From Solirubrobacter phytolaccae (lineage in GTDB: Bacteria; Actinomycetota; Thermoleophilia; Solirubrobacterales; Solirubrobacteraceae), in assembly GCF_027587195.1 (NCBI RefSeq), contig NZ_JAPDDP010000040.1, forward strand, positions 1-64,000: a stretch of 64,000 bases of DNA, written 5' to 3'. Shown here piece by piece: positions 31,329-40,114 of this stretch (position 1 is its first letter; each line of letters opens with the position of its first letter). The notes under the pieces are model-generated. The model was given only the letters and a program-made list of their open reading frames with translations, was not told the origin of the DNA and did not search any database. The translations under genes were made by a program, and so were the position numbers.

Positions 31329-32329
31329 TGAAGCGGCTGGGAGGAGCAGTCGCCCTTGCGCTGGTCGTCGCCGGTTGCGGTGACTCCGGGCTGACCGAGG
31401 GCGCCGAGGGCGGTGACGTCACCGTCACCAACCACCCCGCGCTGCTGTACTCGCCGCCCTGGATCGCCGCGCAGGACCAGAAGCTGTTCGCGAAGAACGG
31501 GCTCGAGGTCAAGCAGATCGTCGGCTCCGAGGGCGGCGGGACGACCGTGCGCAACGTGGTCAGCGGCGGGCTGCCGATCGGTGAGGTCGCGACGACTGCG
31601 GCCGTGTCCGCGTTCATGGCCGGCGCGGACATCCGGATCGTCGGTGGCGGCGTGGCCTCCAGCCGGGACACGTTCTGGGTCACACGGCCGGACGAGCCGC
31701 TGGACTCGATCGAGGACCTCAAGGGCAAGACGGTCGGCTACACGAGCCCGGGCAGCGTGACCCAGGGCCTGCTGGCGCTGTCCCTCGAGCGCTCCGGCGT
31801 CGGCCTCGACAACGTCGAGACGCGCACGATGGGCGGGCTCACCGAGGGCCTGACCGCGCTCAAGACCGGTGACATCGACGCCGCCGCGATCCTCGAGCCC
31901 GTGTTCTCCGAGCAGGCCGAGGAGGAGTGGAAGATCGTCTTCAAGGCCTCCGACTACGTGCCCGAGTTCCTCTCGACCGTGATCATCAGCGGGCCGGGGG
32001 TGCTCGAGGAGGACCGCTCGCTCGTGCAGAAGACGATCCAGGCGCGCGCGGACGGGATCGAGTTCCTCAAGCGCGACCCCGACGCGGTCGCCGAGGCGTG
32101 GGCGAAGGAGGCCGAGATCGAGCCCGAGAGCGCGCGCAAGGCCCTCGACCTGGTCGACCCGGCCGAGCACTGGGTCGTCGGGCTCGACAGCCCGGAGGCG
32201 CTGCAGACCGTCGAGGAGGAGATGCGGCTGATCGACCTGCTGCCCGGCGGCCAGCGGATCGACTGGGACGAGCTCGTCGTCCAGGACTTCATCCCGCCCG
32301 ATCAACGGATCCAGCTGCCAGGAGGCTGA
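31328..32329 (+). CDS. ABC transporter substrate-binding lipoprotein, SsuA/NMT1-like
   Basis: 333 residues. Lipobox LVVAGC with Cys17, then a periplasmic-binding fold of the NMT1/SsuA/TauA type: ALLYSPPWIAAQDQKLFAKN, GLEVKQIVGSEGGGT, DLKGKTVGYTSPGS, and VFSEQAEEEWKIVFKASDY. Such proteins bind sulfonates, nitrate, riboflavin or pyrimidine precursors; the ligand cannot be assigned. ATG 31328 is chosen because it places the signal peptide correctly; an upstream in-frame ATG at 31295 lies in the hairpin. First gene of a four-gene importer operon. Confidence 0.9.
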   Translation: MKRLGGAVALALVVAGCGDSGLTEGAEGGDVTVTNHPALLYSPPWIAAQDQKLFAKNGLEVKQIVGSEGGGTTVRNVVSGGLPIGEVATTAAVSAFMAGADIRIVGGGVASSRDTFWVTRPDEPLDSIEDLKGKTVGYTSPGSVTQGLLALSLERSGVGLDNVETRTMGGLTEGLTALKTGDIDAAAILEPVFSEQAEEEWKIVFKASDYVPEFLSTVIISGPGVLEEDRSLVQKTIQARADGIEFLKRDPDAVAEAWAKEAEIEPESARKALDLVDPAEHWVVGLDSPEALQTVEEEMRLIDLLPGGQRIDWDELVVQDFIPPDQRIQLPGG

Positions 32330-33079
32330 ATGGTCCTCACCGTGGAGCACCTGTCCAAGACCTTCGGCGACGTGGAGGCCGTCCGCGACGTGTCGCTCGC
32401 GGTCGACGAAGGCGAGTTCGTCTCGATCGTCGGCCCGTCCGGGTGCGGCAAGAGCACGCTGATGGAGATCGTCGGCGGGCTGATCGAGCCCACCGCCGGC
32501 CGGATCGACGTCAGCGGGATGCCAGGGATCGTCTTCCAGCAGGAGTCGGCGTTCCCGTGGCGGACCGTGGTCGAGAACGTCGCGTTCGGGCTGGAGATGA
32601 CGGGCGTCGGCAAGGCGGAGCGGCTCACCCGCGCGCGGGACATGATCGAGCTGGTCGGCCTGGGCGGGTTCGAGGACCGCTATCCGACGGAGCTGTCGGG
32701 CGGCATGCGCCAGCGCGTCGCGATCGCCCGCACGCTCGTGATGGAGCCGAAGATCATCCTGATGGACGAGCCGTTCGGCGCGCTGGACGAGCAGACGCGG
32801 TTGATCCTCGGCGAGGAGCTCAGCCGCATCCGCGAGGCCACGAACGCGACCGTCCTGTTCATCACGCACTCGTTCGACGAGGCGCTGCTGCTCTCCGACC
32901 GCATCGTGGTGATGACCGCGCGGCCGGGCACGATCAAGCAGGTCGTGGTCAACCCGTTGCCGCGCCCGCGCGACTCGACGATCGTCTCCGACCCCGAGTT
33001 CGGCCGGCTGTCCGGCGAGCTGTGGGAGCTCCTGCGCGAGGAGTCGATGCGCGCGCTGGCGGGGGAGCGCGGCCGGTGA
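32330..33079 (+). CDS. ABC transporter ATPase, SsuB/TauB-like
   Basis: 249 residues: Walker A GPSGCGKST (35-43), Q-loop FQQESAFPW, signature LSGGMRQR and Walker B ILMDEPFGALDEQTR, H-loop THSFDEA. The PW after the Q-loop is typical of the SsuB/TauB group. It starts on the base following the substrate-binding protein's stop and ends in a GTGA overlap with the first permease. It powers import. Confidence 0.93.
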   Translation: MVLTVEHLSKTFGDVEAVRDVSLAVDEGEFVSIVGPSGCGKSTLMEIVGGLIEPTAGRIDVSGMPGIVFQQESAFPWRTVVENVAFGLEMTGVGKAERLTRARDMIELVGLGGFEDRYPTELSGGMRQRVAIARTLVMEPKIILMDEPFGALDEQTRLILGEELSRIREATNATVLFITHSFDEALLLSDRIVVMTARPGTIKQVVVNPLPRPRDSTIVSDPEFGRLSGELWELLREESMRALAGERGR

Positions 33080-33831
33080 GCGAGGCGCGACGGGTCCGCG
33101 CGACGCGCTGGGGGCTGGTCCTCGCGTTCCTCGCGCTGATCGAGATCATCCCGCGGCTCGGCCTCGTGAACCCGATCGCGCTCGTGCCGCTGAGCGAGAT
33201 GGTGTGGCAGCTGTGGCTGCTGCTGAAGGACGGCACGCTCGCGGACCACATCCTGCGCACGCTGACGTCGATCGTCGCCGCGGGCGCGCTCGCGGTGGTG
33301 ACCGGCCTCCCGCTCGGCGTCGCGCTGTGGCGGCTGGAGACGACGCGCCGGATCCTGCAGCCGTACCTGACGACCTACTACGCGATCCCGATCTTCGCCT
33401 TCTACCCGCTGTTCATCGCGATCTTCGGGCTCGGCTCGATGCCGGTGATCATCATCGCCTGGGCCTGGGCGGTGGTGGCGATCGTGCTGCAGACCGTGAT
33501 CGGGCTGGACGCGGTGCCGCCCGTCCTGGTCAAGGTCGGCCGCAGCCTGCGCCTGTCGAGCTGGCGGATGTTCACCCGCATCTACTTCCCGGCCGCGACG
33601 CCGCACATCTTCACGGGCTTCAAGCTCGCCGCCTCCTACACGGTGATCGGCGTGATCGCGAGCGAGTTCATCCAGGCCGAGAAGGGCGTCGGCTTCTTCG
33701 TCGGCTTCTCCTACAACAACTTCGCGATCCAGAACATGTACGCGGCGATCCTGCTGATCCTCGTGTTCGCCGTCGCGCTCAACTCGGGGCTGCTCGCGCT
33801 CGAGCGCAAGCTCTACGGGCGGCAGGGATGA
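33076..33831 (+). CDS. ABC transporter permease 1, SsuC-like
   Basis: 251 residues, about six membrane helices. The EAA-type loop is RSLRLSSWRMFTRIYFPAATPH. GTG 33076 overlaps the ATPase stop and the stop overlaps the second permease start (ATGA). With the next gene it likely forms a heterodimeric channel. Confidence 0.9.
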   Translation: MSEARRVRATRWGLVLAFLALIEIIPRLGLVNPIALVPLSEMVWQLWLLLKDGTLADHILRTLTSIVAAGALAVVTGLPLGVALWRLETTRRILQPYLTTYYAIPIFAFYPLFIAIFGLGSMPVIIIAWAWAVVAIVLQTVIGLDAVPPVLVKVGRSLRLSSWRMFTRIYFPAATPHIFTGFKLAASYTVIGVIASEFIQAEKGVGFFVGFSYNNFAIQNMYAAILLILVFAVALNSGLLALERKLYGRQG

Positions 33832-34583
33832 CCGCGCAGCGCACGACGATCCTGATCGGCCAGGCCGCGATCCCGCTCGTGCTGCTGGCGCTCTGGCAGG
33901 TCAGCGCGATGCTCGCCGGCGACTTCTACATCGCCACGCCCGCCGACGCGTTCGCGGCGCTCGACCGCGACTGGTTCTTCGACAGCCTCGGCGCGACGCT
34001 CCTCGCGGCGTTCGTCGGCTTCCTGATCGCCGCGGCCGCCGGGCTGTGGATCGGCGTCACGCTCGGCCTCACCCGCTTCTGGGGCAAGGTCCTCGAGCCC
34101 GTGACGCTGAGCGTCTACTCGATCCCGAAGGTGACGCTGTTCCCGATCTTCCTGACGGTGTTCGGCTTCGGGCTGGGCTCGAAGGTCGCCTTCGGGATGT
34201 TCCACGGGATCTTCCCGATCCTGATCATCGCCATGAACGCGACCCGCGAGGTGAACGTCGTGCACCTGAAGGTCGCGCGCTCGCTGCGGCTGAGTCGCAC
34301 GCAGACCTTCAAGCAGGTGATCTTCCCGAGCATCTACCCGTCCCTGCTGACCGGGCTGCGGCTCGGCTTCAGCCTCACGCTGCTCGGCGTGATCCTGGGT
34401 GAGATGTTCGCCTCCCGCGCCGGCTTCGGCTACGAGCTCGTGGAGGCGATCACGCTGCACGACATGCCGCGCATGTACGGGATCGTCGCCACCCTCGTGG
34501 TCATCGCGTTCGTGGTCAACGCGCTGCTGCTGCGCTGGGAGCAGGCCGCTAGCGGTCCTCGCCGCGCCGTAGCCGCTCGATGA
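33828..34583 (+). CDS. ABC transporter permease 2, SsuC-like
   Basis: 251 residues, six helices, same length as its upstream paralogue; the coupling loop is RSLRLSRTQTFKQVIFPSIYPS. Two distinct permeases for one ATPase imply a heterodimer. The last 35 bp overlap the 3' end of the convergent metallo-hydrolase gene. Confidence 0.9.
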   Translation: MTAQRTTILIGQAAIPLVLLALWQVSAMLAGDFYIATPADAFAALDRDWFFDSLGATLLAAFVGFLIAAAAGLWIGVTLGLTRFWGKVLEPVTLSVYSIPKVTLFPIFLTVFGFGLGSKVAFGMFHGIFPILIIAMNATREVNVVHLKVARSLRLSRTQTFKQVIFPSIYPSLLTGLRLGFSLTLLGVILGEMFASRAGFGYELVEAITLHDMPRMYGIVATLVVIAFVVNALLLRWEQAASGPRRAVAAR

Positions 34584-35118
34584 TCGCGTCCAGCCGGGCG
34601 ACCCGGTCGGCGGCGTCGCTGTGCCACGGGCCGTCGGCGCTCGACGCCCACGGCACGAGCACGTCGAACTCGACCGTCTTCAGCAGCTCCAGGCTGTCGA
34701 TGTAGGCGGCCCGGTCGCTGTCGCCGAGCACGGCCGCTCGCCACTCGTCGCCGTCGAGGATGATCGAGTCGCCGGTGAACAGGTACCCGTTCCACAGGAA
34801 CGCGGTGGCACCCGGCGTGTGCCCCGGGATCGGGATGAGCTCGAAGTCGTCGTCCACCGTCTGACGCCCCGAGAACGTGGTGACGGGGCGCTCGACCCAC
34901 TTCGCGTCGTCCGCGTGGATGTGGAGCGGCGCGTCGGCGAAGCCCGTGCCGAAGCCGGCCTCGTGCCAGTGGTTGAGGTACTGCGCGGGGGCGGCGGCGC
35001 CTTCCGCGCCGGGCGCGGCGTAGACGACGAAGCCGTTCGCGAGCGTGAACGAGCGCATGTGGATGGTGTCGGCGAACGGAAGCGGCTCGCCACGTGTGGG
35101 TCGAAGTCCGTTGAGCAT
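34549..35118 (-). CDS. metallo-beta-lactamase-fold protein with divergent metal motif
   Basis: 189 residues. The fold is suggested by LNHWHEAGFG, IPIPGHTPGATAFLWNG and GYLFTGDSIIL. The usual H-x-H-x-D-H is reduced to HWHEAG, so metal binding may be altered or lost. ATG 35118 is chosen because TACGGT lies 7 nt upstream; longer reading frames run through the divergent promoter. Substrate unknown. Confidence 0.72.
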   Translation of the reverse strand: MLNGLRPTRGEPLPFADTIHMRSFTLANGFVVYAAPGAEGAAAPAQYLNHWHEAGFGTGFADAPLHIHADDAKWVERPVTTFSGRQTVDDDFELIPIPGHTPGATAFLWNGYLFTGDSIILDGDEWRAAVLGDSDRAAYIDSLELLKTVEFDVLVPWASSADGPWHSDAADRVARLDAIIERLRRGEDR

Positions 35119-35125
35119 GGCGTCA

Positions 35126-35131
35126 ACCGTA
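35126..35131 (-). promoter_or_regulatory. -10 TACGGT, leaderless start of metallo-hydrolase gene
   Basis: Minus-strand TACGGT, 7 nt, then ATG 35118. Confidence 0.5.
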
Positions 35132-35224
35132 AGATCGACCCCGCCCGCTTTCGATCCGCCTTTCGCCCTACGACTAGGGGAATCCCTGATGCACGCGGGC
35201 CGCGGCGCGACTTGGATGGCGCCC

Positions 35225-35728
35225 ATGATCCGTCGCATCACTGCGCTGGCCGCGCTGGGCACGCTCGCCCTCGCCGCGCCCGCCCTCGCCGCTCCCAAGG
35301 CGAACACGATCACCGCCATCGGCGGCATGAACGTCAAGTCCAACGCCTACGTCCAGGACGATCAGCGCTGGGACGCGGACAAGTACACCGTCAAGTCCGG
35401 CGCGACCGTCACGCTGCGCGACAAGTCCACCGAGAAGCAGCCGCACACGCTGTCGCTGATCAAGAAGCTGCCCAAGACGCCCGCCCAGATCATGGGCTGC
35501 GAGGCCTGCGGTCCGCTGATGGAGGCGCACGAGGCCAACCCGGAGACGATGGAGGTCGGCAAGGAGCTCGTCGAGGCAGGCGCGGACGGCTTCGACGCCG
35601 CCGGCGACTCGATCTTCCTCGCGCCCAAGGGCAAGGTGACGTTCAAGGTCACCGCCAAGAAGGGCACGACGCTCGCGTTCGTGTGCGTGATCCACCCCTG
35701 GATGCTGGGCGAGATCAAGGTCTCCTAG
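35225..35728 (+). CDS. secreted plastocyanin-like cupredoxin
   Basis: 167 residues. Signal peptide 1-22 (ALAALGTLALAAPALAA). A cupredoxin domain with a His in KQPHTLSL and the C-terminal type 1 set FVCVIHPWMLG (Cys, His, Met). Between them lies an insert with MGCEACGPLMEAHE, whose CxxC could bind another metal. The C-terminal signature is close to those of the copper proteins at 16990-19039, suggesting a shared copper pathway. An ATG nine bases upstream is possible. Confidence 0.82.
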   Translation: MIRRITALAALGTLALAAPALAAPKANTITAIGGMNVKSNAYVQDDQRWDADKYTVKSGATVTLRDKSTEKQPHTLSLIKKLPKTPAQIMGCEACGPLMEAHEANPETMEVGKELVEAGADGFDAAGDSIFLAPKGKVTFKVTAKKGTTLAFVCVIHPWMLGEIKVS

Positions 35729-35734
35729 CGCAGG

Positions 35735-35765
35735 CCGGCGGGCGCGACGAAGCCGCGCCCGCCGG
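35735..35765. terminator. bidirectional terminator hairpin
   Basis: A perfect 12-bp stem CCGGCGGGCGCG (35735-35746)/CGCGCCCGCCGG (35754-35765) with a 7-nt loop between the convergent cupredoxin and protease genes. No T run. Confidence 0.65.
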
Positions 35766-35777
35766 GTTGGCGCGGCC

Positions 35778-36656
35778 CTAGCCCGCGGAGGCCGCGTTGT
35801 AGAGCGACTGCGCGACCGAGCCCTGGTAGGGGCCGTACATCACGTTCGGCTGGTTGTCGTAGCCGTAGGAGTTGACGCTGTACACGCTCGAGCCGACGAT
35901 CCAGCCGCCGCCCGAGGAGCCGCCGGTCATGTCGCAGCCGATGCCGAGCGTGGCCGGGTTGGCTCCGGTGTCCTGCGTCTGCAACGTCGAGTTGCAGCGC
36001 CACAGGCGCTCGCCGCTAAACGGCGGGGCGGCCGGATAGCCGTAGGAGTTGTAGGTCTGCGAACGGCTGTAGTTGAACGCGATCCCGCGCCCGCCGACGC
36101 GGTCGGTCAACGCGGTGCCGCCCGCGGGTGCGACGACCGCCGCGCCCAGGTCGTAGCTGAAGTCACCCGAGTTGCCCCAGCCGGACGTGGTGAAGAGGTT
36201 CTCGGCGACGTAGACGCCGAGCGGGGCCGAGCCGTCCTTGTAGGCGGGCACGAACTCCCAGTTGGTGGCGAAGGCGCCGGGGCCTTCGTTGACGCAGTGG
36301 CCCGCGGTCCAGACCACGGACTTGTTGCCGCTGAGCAGCGCGGTGCCGGAGCACACGTAGTCGCCGCCGCCGAGCGTGAAGAACACCTTGCCGTGCGTCG
36401 ATGTCGGCGCCTGCGTGTAGGGCGTCGTGACCTCCGCGGAGGTCCACGGCAGCGGGGCGGCCTCGGCTTCGGTCCTGGCGGCGGCTCCCCCGAACCGCTG
36501 CTCGGCCGGCTTGGCCGCCTGCATCCGCTCGGGTGTCCAGTAGTTGGCCACCGAGCTCGCCGACTGGCTGACCTCCTTGGACTCGACGCGTGCCTCAGCG
36601 GAGGACGCGGTCAGCAAAAGGCATGCCAGCACCGCCGGCGTAGTGAAACGTCGCAA
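35778..36656 (-). CDS. secreted trypsin-like serine protease
   Basis: 292 residues. Signal peptide 1-22 (LACLLLTASSAEA), a pro-region, then the chymotrypsin fold: VVWTAGHCVNE with the catalytic His near 120, FSYDLGAAVV with Asp near 170, and CDMTGGSSGGGWIVG with the catalytic Ser near 244. The SYGYP and Tyr-rich loops are typical of actinobacterial extracellular proteases. The start is TTG 36656, supported by GGGAGG 9 nt upstream. Confidence 0.88.
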   Translation of the reverse strand: MRRFTTPAVLACLLLTASSAEARVESKEVSQSASSVANYWTPERMQAAKPAEQRFGGAAARTEAEAAPLPWTSAEVTTPYTQAPTSTHGKVFFTLGGGDYVCSGTALLSGNKSVVWTAGHCVNEGPGAFATNWEFVPAYKDGSAPLGVYVAENLFTTSGWGNSGDFSYDLGAAVVAPAGGTALTDRVGGRGIAFNYSRSQTYNSYGYPAAPPFSGERLWRCNSTLQTQDTGANPATLGIGCDMTGGSSGGGWIVGSSVYSVNSYGYDNQPNVMYGPYQGSVAQSLYNAASAG

Positions 36657-36665
36657 AACGAACTG

Positions 36666-36671
36666 CCTCCC
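36666..36671 (-). promoter_or_regulatory. Shine-Dalgarno GGGAGG deciding a TTG start
   Basis: Minus-strand GGGAGG lies 9 nt before TTG 36656. It is one of the few strong ribosome-binding sites in the window and fixes the protease start. Confidence 0.6.
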
Positions 36672-36728
36672 GTCTCCACGCGCTCAAGCACCCCTGCACG
36701 AGCACGTGATTTAAGTGACGAGTCCAGA

Positions 36729-37490
36729 CTAGCGCGCGGAAACGCGACGGTATTTCAGTACAGCCAGCGGCGCGAAGACGACGACCAGACCGATCGACCA
36801 CACCGTCGCCAACCACACGGAATTGCCCGCTGGAGTGCCGACGAAGAGATGGCGCATCGCGTCCACGGTGATGGTGAACGGGTTCACTTTCGCGAACGCC
36901 TCCAGCGCCCCTGGCATGTTCTCCACCGGCACGAACGCGGACGAGATGAACGTGAGCGGGAAGATGACGGTGAACCCGATCTGCTGCGCGCTCTCAGCGC
37001 TCGTGGAATACAGACCGACGAGTGCGAAGATCCAGCTGAACGCGTAGCCGAACAGCAGCAGCAGGACGATGCCGTAGGCGACCTCGGGCACGCTCGAGTT
37101 GAAGCGGAAGCCCACCACCAGGCCGACGGCGATGATGATGATCACGCCGAACAGGTTCACGACCATGTCGGCGAGGGTGCGGCCCGCGAGCACCGCGGAG
37201 CGCGCCATGGGGAGCGAGCGGAAGCGGTCGATGAGGCCCTTGTTGAGGTCCTCCACCAGGCCCACGGCGGTCAGCGCGCCGCCGAAGGTGATGTTCTGGA
37301 CGATGATGCCTGGGATCAGGAAGTCCTCGTAGTCCATCCCGGTCTGGATCGAACCGCCGAACACGTACACGAACAGCAGCACGAACATGATGGGCTGCAC
37401 CGTGTAACCGATCAGCATCTCGGGCTGGCGGCGGAACTTGATCAGGTTGCGCTTGAGGATCACCAGCGCGTCGGCGACCATCTCACTCAT
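36729..37490 (-). CDS. ABC-2 type exporter permease, DrrB-like
   Basis: 253 residues, six helices: LKRNLIKFRRQPEMLIGYTV, then IMFVLLFVYVFGG, and the ABC-2 signature SSAFVPVENMPGALEAFAKVNP-like region. It overlaps the ATPase gene by 8 bp. With the ATPase it forms a daunorubicin-resistance-type exporter. Confidence 0.9.
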   Translation of the reverse strand: MSEMVADALVILKRNLIKFRRQPEMLIGYTVQPIMFVLLFVYVFGGSIQTGMDYEDFLIPGIIVQNITFGGALTAVGLVEDLNKGLIDRFRSLPMARSAVLAGRTLADMVVNLFGVIIIIAVGLVVGFRFNSSVPEVAYGIVLLLLFGYAFSWIFALVGLYSTSAESAQQIGFTVIFPLTFISSAFVPVENMPGALEAFAKVNPFTITVDAMRHLFVGTPAGNSVWLATVWSIGLVVVFAPLAVLKYRRVSAR

Positions 37491-38427
37491 CGTCGGTCAC
37501 CTCCTCGGCGGGCTTGCCGGTGAGAGAGAGGAACACGTCGTCGAGCGTGGGCCGCCGGACGGCGATGTCGTCGATCGTCACGTCCGCGTCGTCGAGCGCG
37601 CGCACGGCGTCGGCGATCGGGACGTGTCCCGGCACGGTGACGAGCGGGAACTCGGCGTGGACGTCCTCGCAGATGCCCCTGAGCGCCTCGACGGCCTTGG
37701 CCTCGTCCCCGGTGTCGCGCAGCTTGACCTCGAGCCGCTCGCCGCCCATGCGCGCCTTGAGCTCGTCGCTCGTGCCCTCCGCGATCACCAGCCCGTGGTC
37801 GATCACCGCGATCCGATCCGCGAGCCGGTCGGCCTCGTCCAGGTACTGCGTCGTCAGCAGCACCGTGGTGCCCTCGGCCACTCGCGCCTCGATCGTCTCC
37901 CACAGGCCGATCCGCGAGCGCGGGTCCAGCCCCGTCGTGGGCTCGTCGAGGAACACGACCGGCGGGTGGGCGACGAGCGCGGCCGCCAGGTCCAGCCGGC
38001 GCCGCATGCCGCCGGAGTACGTCTTGGCGGGACGGTCGGCGGCGTCCGTGAGCTCGAAGCGCTCGAGCAGCTCGTTCGCGCGCTCACGCGCGGTCGGCTT
38101 GCCGAGGTGGTAGAGGCGCCCGACCATGTCGAGGTTCTCGAAGCCCGTCAGGTTCTCGTCGACGGCCGCGTACTGGCCGGCGAGGCCGATCTGGCCCCGG
38201 AGCGCCTTCGCGTCGGCCTTGACGTCGAGCCCGGCGACGCGCGCGGAGCCCGAGTCGGCCTCGAGGAGGGTGGTGAGGATGCGGACGGCGGTTGTCTTCC
38301 CGGCCCCGTTGGGCCCGAGCAGGCCCAGCACGGACCCGGCCTCGGCACGCAGGTCCACGCCACGCAGCGCGTGCACCTTGCCGTAGGACTTCTGCAACCC
38401 CTCCGCGATGATCGCTGGGTCCGGCAC
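37483..38427 (-). CDS. ABC exporter ATPase, DrrA-like
   Basis: 314 residues. Walker A GPNGAGKTT (38-46), Q-loop GLAGQYAAVDE, signature YSGGMRRRLD, Walker B VVFLDEPTTGLDP. The C-terminal domain with RRPTLDDVFLSLTGK is diagnostic of DrrA-type drug exporters. GTG 38427 is preferred over TTG 38460 because TACGGT lies 8 nt before it and the protein begins like its relatives. Confidence 0.92.
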   Translation of the reverse strand: MPDPAIIAEGLQKSYGKVHALRGVDLRAEAGSVLGLLGPNGAGKTTAVRILTTLLEADSGSARVAGLDVKADAKALRGQIGLAGQYAAVDENLTGFENLDMVGRLYHLGKPTARERANELLERFELTDAADRPAKTYSGGMRRRLDLAAALVAHPPVVFLDEPTTGLDPRSRIGLWETIEARVAEGTTVLLTTQYLDEADRLADRIAVIDHGLVIAEGTSDELKARMGGERLEVKLRDTGDEAKAVEALRGICEDVHAEFPLVTVPGHVPIADAVRALDDADVTIDDIAVRRPTLDDVFLSLTGKPAEEVTDDE

Positions 38428-38435
38428 AGCGGCGG

Positions 38436-38441
38436 ACCGTA
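38436..38441 (-). promoter_or_regulatory. -10 TACGGT, leaderless start of exporter operon
   Basis: Minus-strand TACGGT, 8 nt, then GTG 38427. The hexamer lies inside the longer alternative reading frame, arguing against the TTG start. Confidence 0.5.
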
Positions 38442-38486
38442 CCGGAGCCCGGTCGGCCAAGGAGTACGGTCTGGCACACTCTTTGG

Positions 38487-39674
38487 GTGCCGGTTCGCTA
38501 TCTGATCGCGTTGCTGGGTGTCGCGATCGCGGCCGGCGTCGCCGTCGCGTCGGCGCCCGCGCAGGGCAGCGCGAAGGCCACCGCGACCGCCGCGGTGATC
38601 ACCGGCGACCTCGGCCGCGTGGCGCGTGTGCGCTCCTCCGGCGAGGACTCGGCGTCCAGCAGCGTGCCCGCCGACACGCCGGACGGGATCGTGCTCGGCG
38701 ACGGCTTCGTATCCGTCTCCACGTCGGTCTCGACGCTCTCCGCGGAAGCGCAGGCGGAAGCCGACGACCTCGAGCTCTTCGGCGGCCTCGTGACCGCCTC
38801 GATCGTCTCACGCAAGGCGGTGACGACCGGCGGGAAGGTCAAATACAGCGGCACCGTCCGCGGGCTGACCTTCGGCGACGAGGAGATCGACGAGGTCAAG
38901 GGCACGAAGACCTACCAATTCCTCGAAGGCCGGATCACGGCCAACAAGGGCGGCGCCGGGCTGATCGTCGAGCTGACGACCGAGGTCGACGGCATCCCCG
39001 CGGGGACGAAGGTCGTCGTGGCCGACGTGTCCGCGAGCGCCTCCGGCAGCGGTGGCTCGTCCACGCCCGACCCGGATGCGACGGCCACACCGACCGCGTC
39101 GCCCACCCCCACCGCCACGCCGAAGGCGACGGCCACCCCGAAGCCCAGCAAGCCCAAGCGGACGTGGCGCCAGCGGTTGATGGGCACCGCCTTCGTGTTC
39201 CCGGTCGGCGGGCCGGCGGACATCGGCGGCCCGTTCGGCGCGCCGCGCGCGAGCACGGGTCGCCCGCACGAGGGCAACGACATCTTCGCCGACTTCGGCA
39301 CGCCCGTCGTCGCCGTGGCCGACGGCGAGCTGGCCAACGTCGGCACGCTGCCGATCTCCGGCAACCGCCTGTGGGTCTACGCCGACAGCGGCGACCAGTT
39401 CTTCTACGCGCACCTGTCCGCGTTCTCCGCCAACGCCGTCAACGGCCGCCGCGTCGAGGCGGGCGAGGTGCTCGGCTACGTCGGCAACACCGGCGACGCG
39501 GAGCCGACCCCACCCCACGTCCATTTCGAGATCCACCCCAACGGCGGCGACGCCGTGGACCCGAACGCGTTCCTGGTCGCCTGGCAGAAGCGGGCCGGCG
39601 CGACGTCCCGGCCCGACACGGCCGAACGTCCGGGAGCGCTCGTCGAGGTCCGTGATTTCATCGAGGAGCAATGA
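38487..39674 (+). CDS. secreted M23 (LytM-type) metallopeptidase
   Basis: 395 residues. Signal peptide or anchor 1-25, an N-terminal beta region (about 30-190), a Pro/Thr linker (TPTASPTPTATPKATATPK) and an M23 domain with GRPHEGNDIFA (first zinc His and Asp), HLSAFS, and PPHVHFEIHP (HxH zinc motif). It would cut peptidoglycan peptide cross-links or act as an activator of other hydrolases. ATGA overlap with the next gene. Confidence 0.9.
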   Translation: MPVRYLIALLGVAIAAGVAVASAPAQGSAKATATAAVITGDLGRVARVRSSGEDSASSSVPADTPDGIVLGDGFVSVSTSVSTLSAEAQAEADDLELFGGLVTASIVSRKAVTTGGKVKYSGTVRGLTFGDEEIDEVKGTKTYQFLEGRITANKGGAGLIVELTTEVDGIPAGTKVVVADVSASASGSGGSSTPDPDATATPTASPTPTATPKATATPKPSKPKRTWRQRLMGTAFVFPVGGPADIGGPFGAPRASTGRPHEGNDIFADFGTPVVAVADGELANVGTLPISGNRLWVYADSGDQFFYAHLSAFSANAVNGRRVEAGEVLGYVGNTGDAEPTPPHVHFEIHPNGGDAVDPNAFLVAWQKRAGATSRPDTAERPGALVEVRDFIEEQ

Positions 39675-40069
39675 GCGACGAGAACGCCGCCAAGCCGTCG
39701 CTGATCGAGCGCCTGCGCGACCAACGTGAGACCCACCGCGACCGCTCGAAGATCGTGCGCGTCGGCTTCGTCATCGTCGGCTTCACGGTCCTGCTCGCGG
39801 GCATCGCGATGATGGTCCTGCCCGGCCCGGCGCTGGCCGTCATCCCGATCGGCCTCGCGATCCTCTCGCTGGAGTTCGCCTGGGCCGCCCGGCTGCTCGA
39901 AGTCGCGCTCGAGCAGGCCGAGAAGGCCAAGCAGAGCGCGAAGGAGACCACGAAGACGCAGCGGATCGTGGTCGCGGTCGCGACCGTCCTGGCCGTCGGC
40001 GCGATCGCCGCGGCCGTGCTGGTGTGGGGCATTCCCGGCTGGGTGCCCGTCATCGGCGACTGGCTCTGA
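39671..40069 (+). CDS. PGPGW-type transmembrane protein
   Basis: 132 residues. Two hydrophobic stretches around MVLPGPALAVIPIGLAILSL, the PGPGW family motif, followed by EFAWAARLLE, then a C-terminal helix (about 100-128). Basic and acidic cytoplasmic N-terminus. Function unknown; coupled by ATGA to the M23 peptidase, so an envelope role is likely. Confidence 0.82.
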   Translation: MSDENAAKPSLIERLRDQRETHRDRSKIVRVGFVIVGFTVLLAGIAMMVLPGPALAVIPIGLAILSLEFAWAARLLEVALEQAEKAKQSAKETTKTQRIVVAVATVLAVGAIAAAVLVWGIPGWVPVIGDWL

Positions 40070-40114
40070 GCGGCGGGCGGGAAGCGCGGGCGCCGCGGCG
40101 GCGTCTTGCGGGAC

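Noticed and set aside
31286-31330. Riboswitch upstream of the SsuA/NMT1-type importer
   Set aside because: Only about 40 nt separate the genes, too short for a known thiamine or riboflavin aptamer; only the hairpin is supported.
29933-32869. Very long antisense reading frame opposite glyS and the ABC importer
   Set aside because: Extreme GC content leaves antisense frames open. The plus-strand genes have clear family motifs and the antisense product is Arg/Leu/Asp-rich noise.
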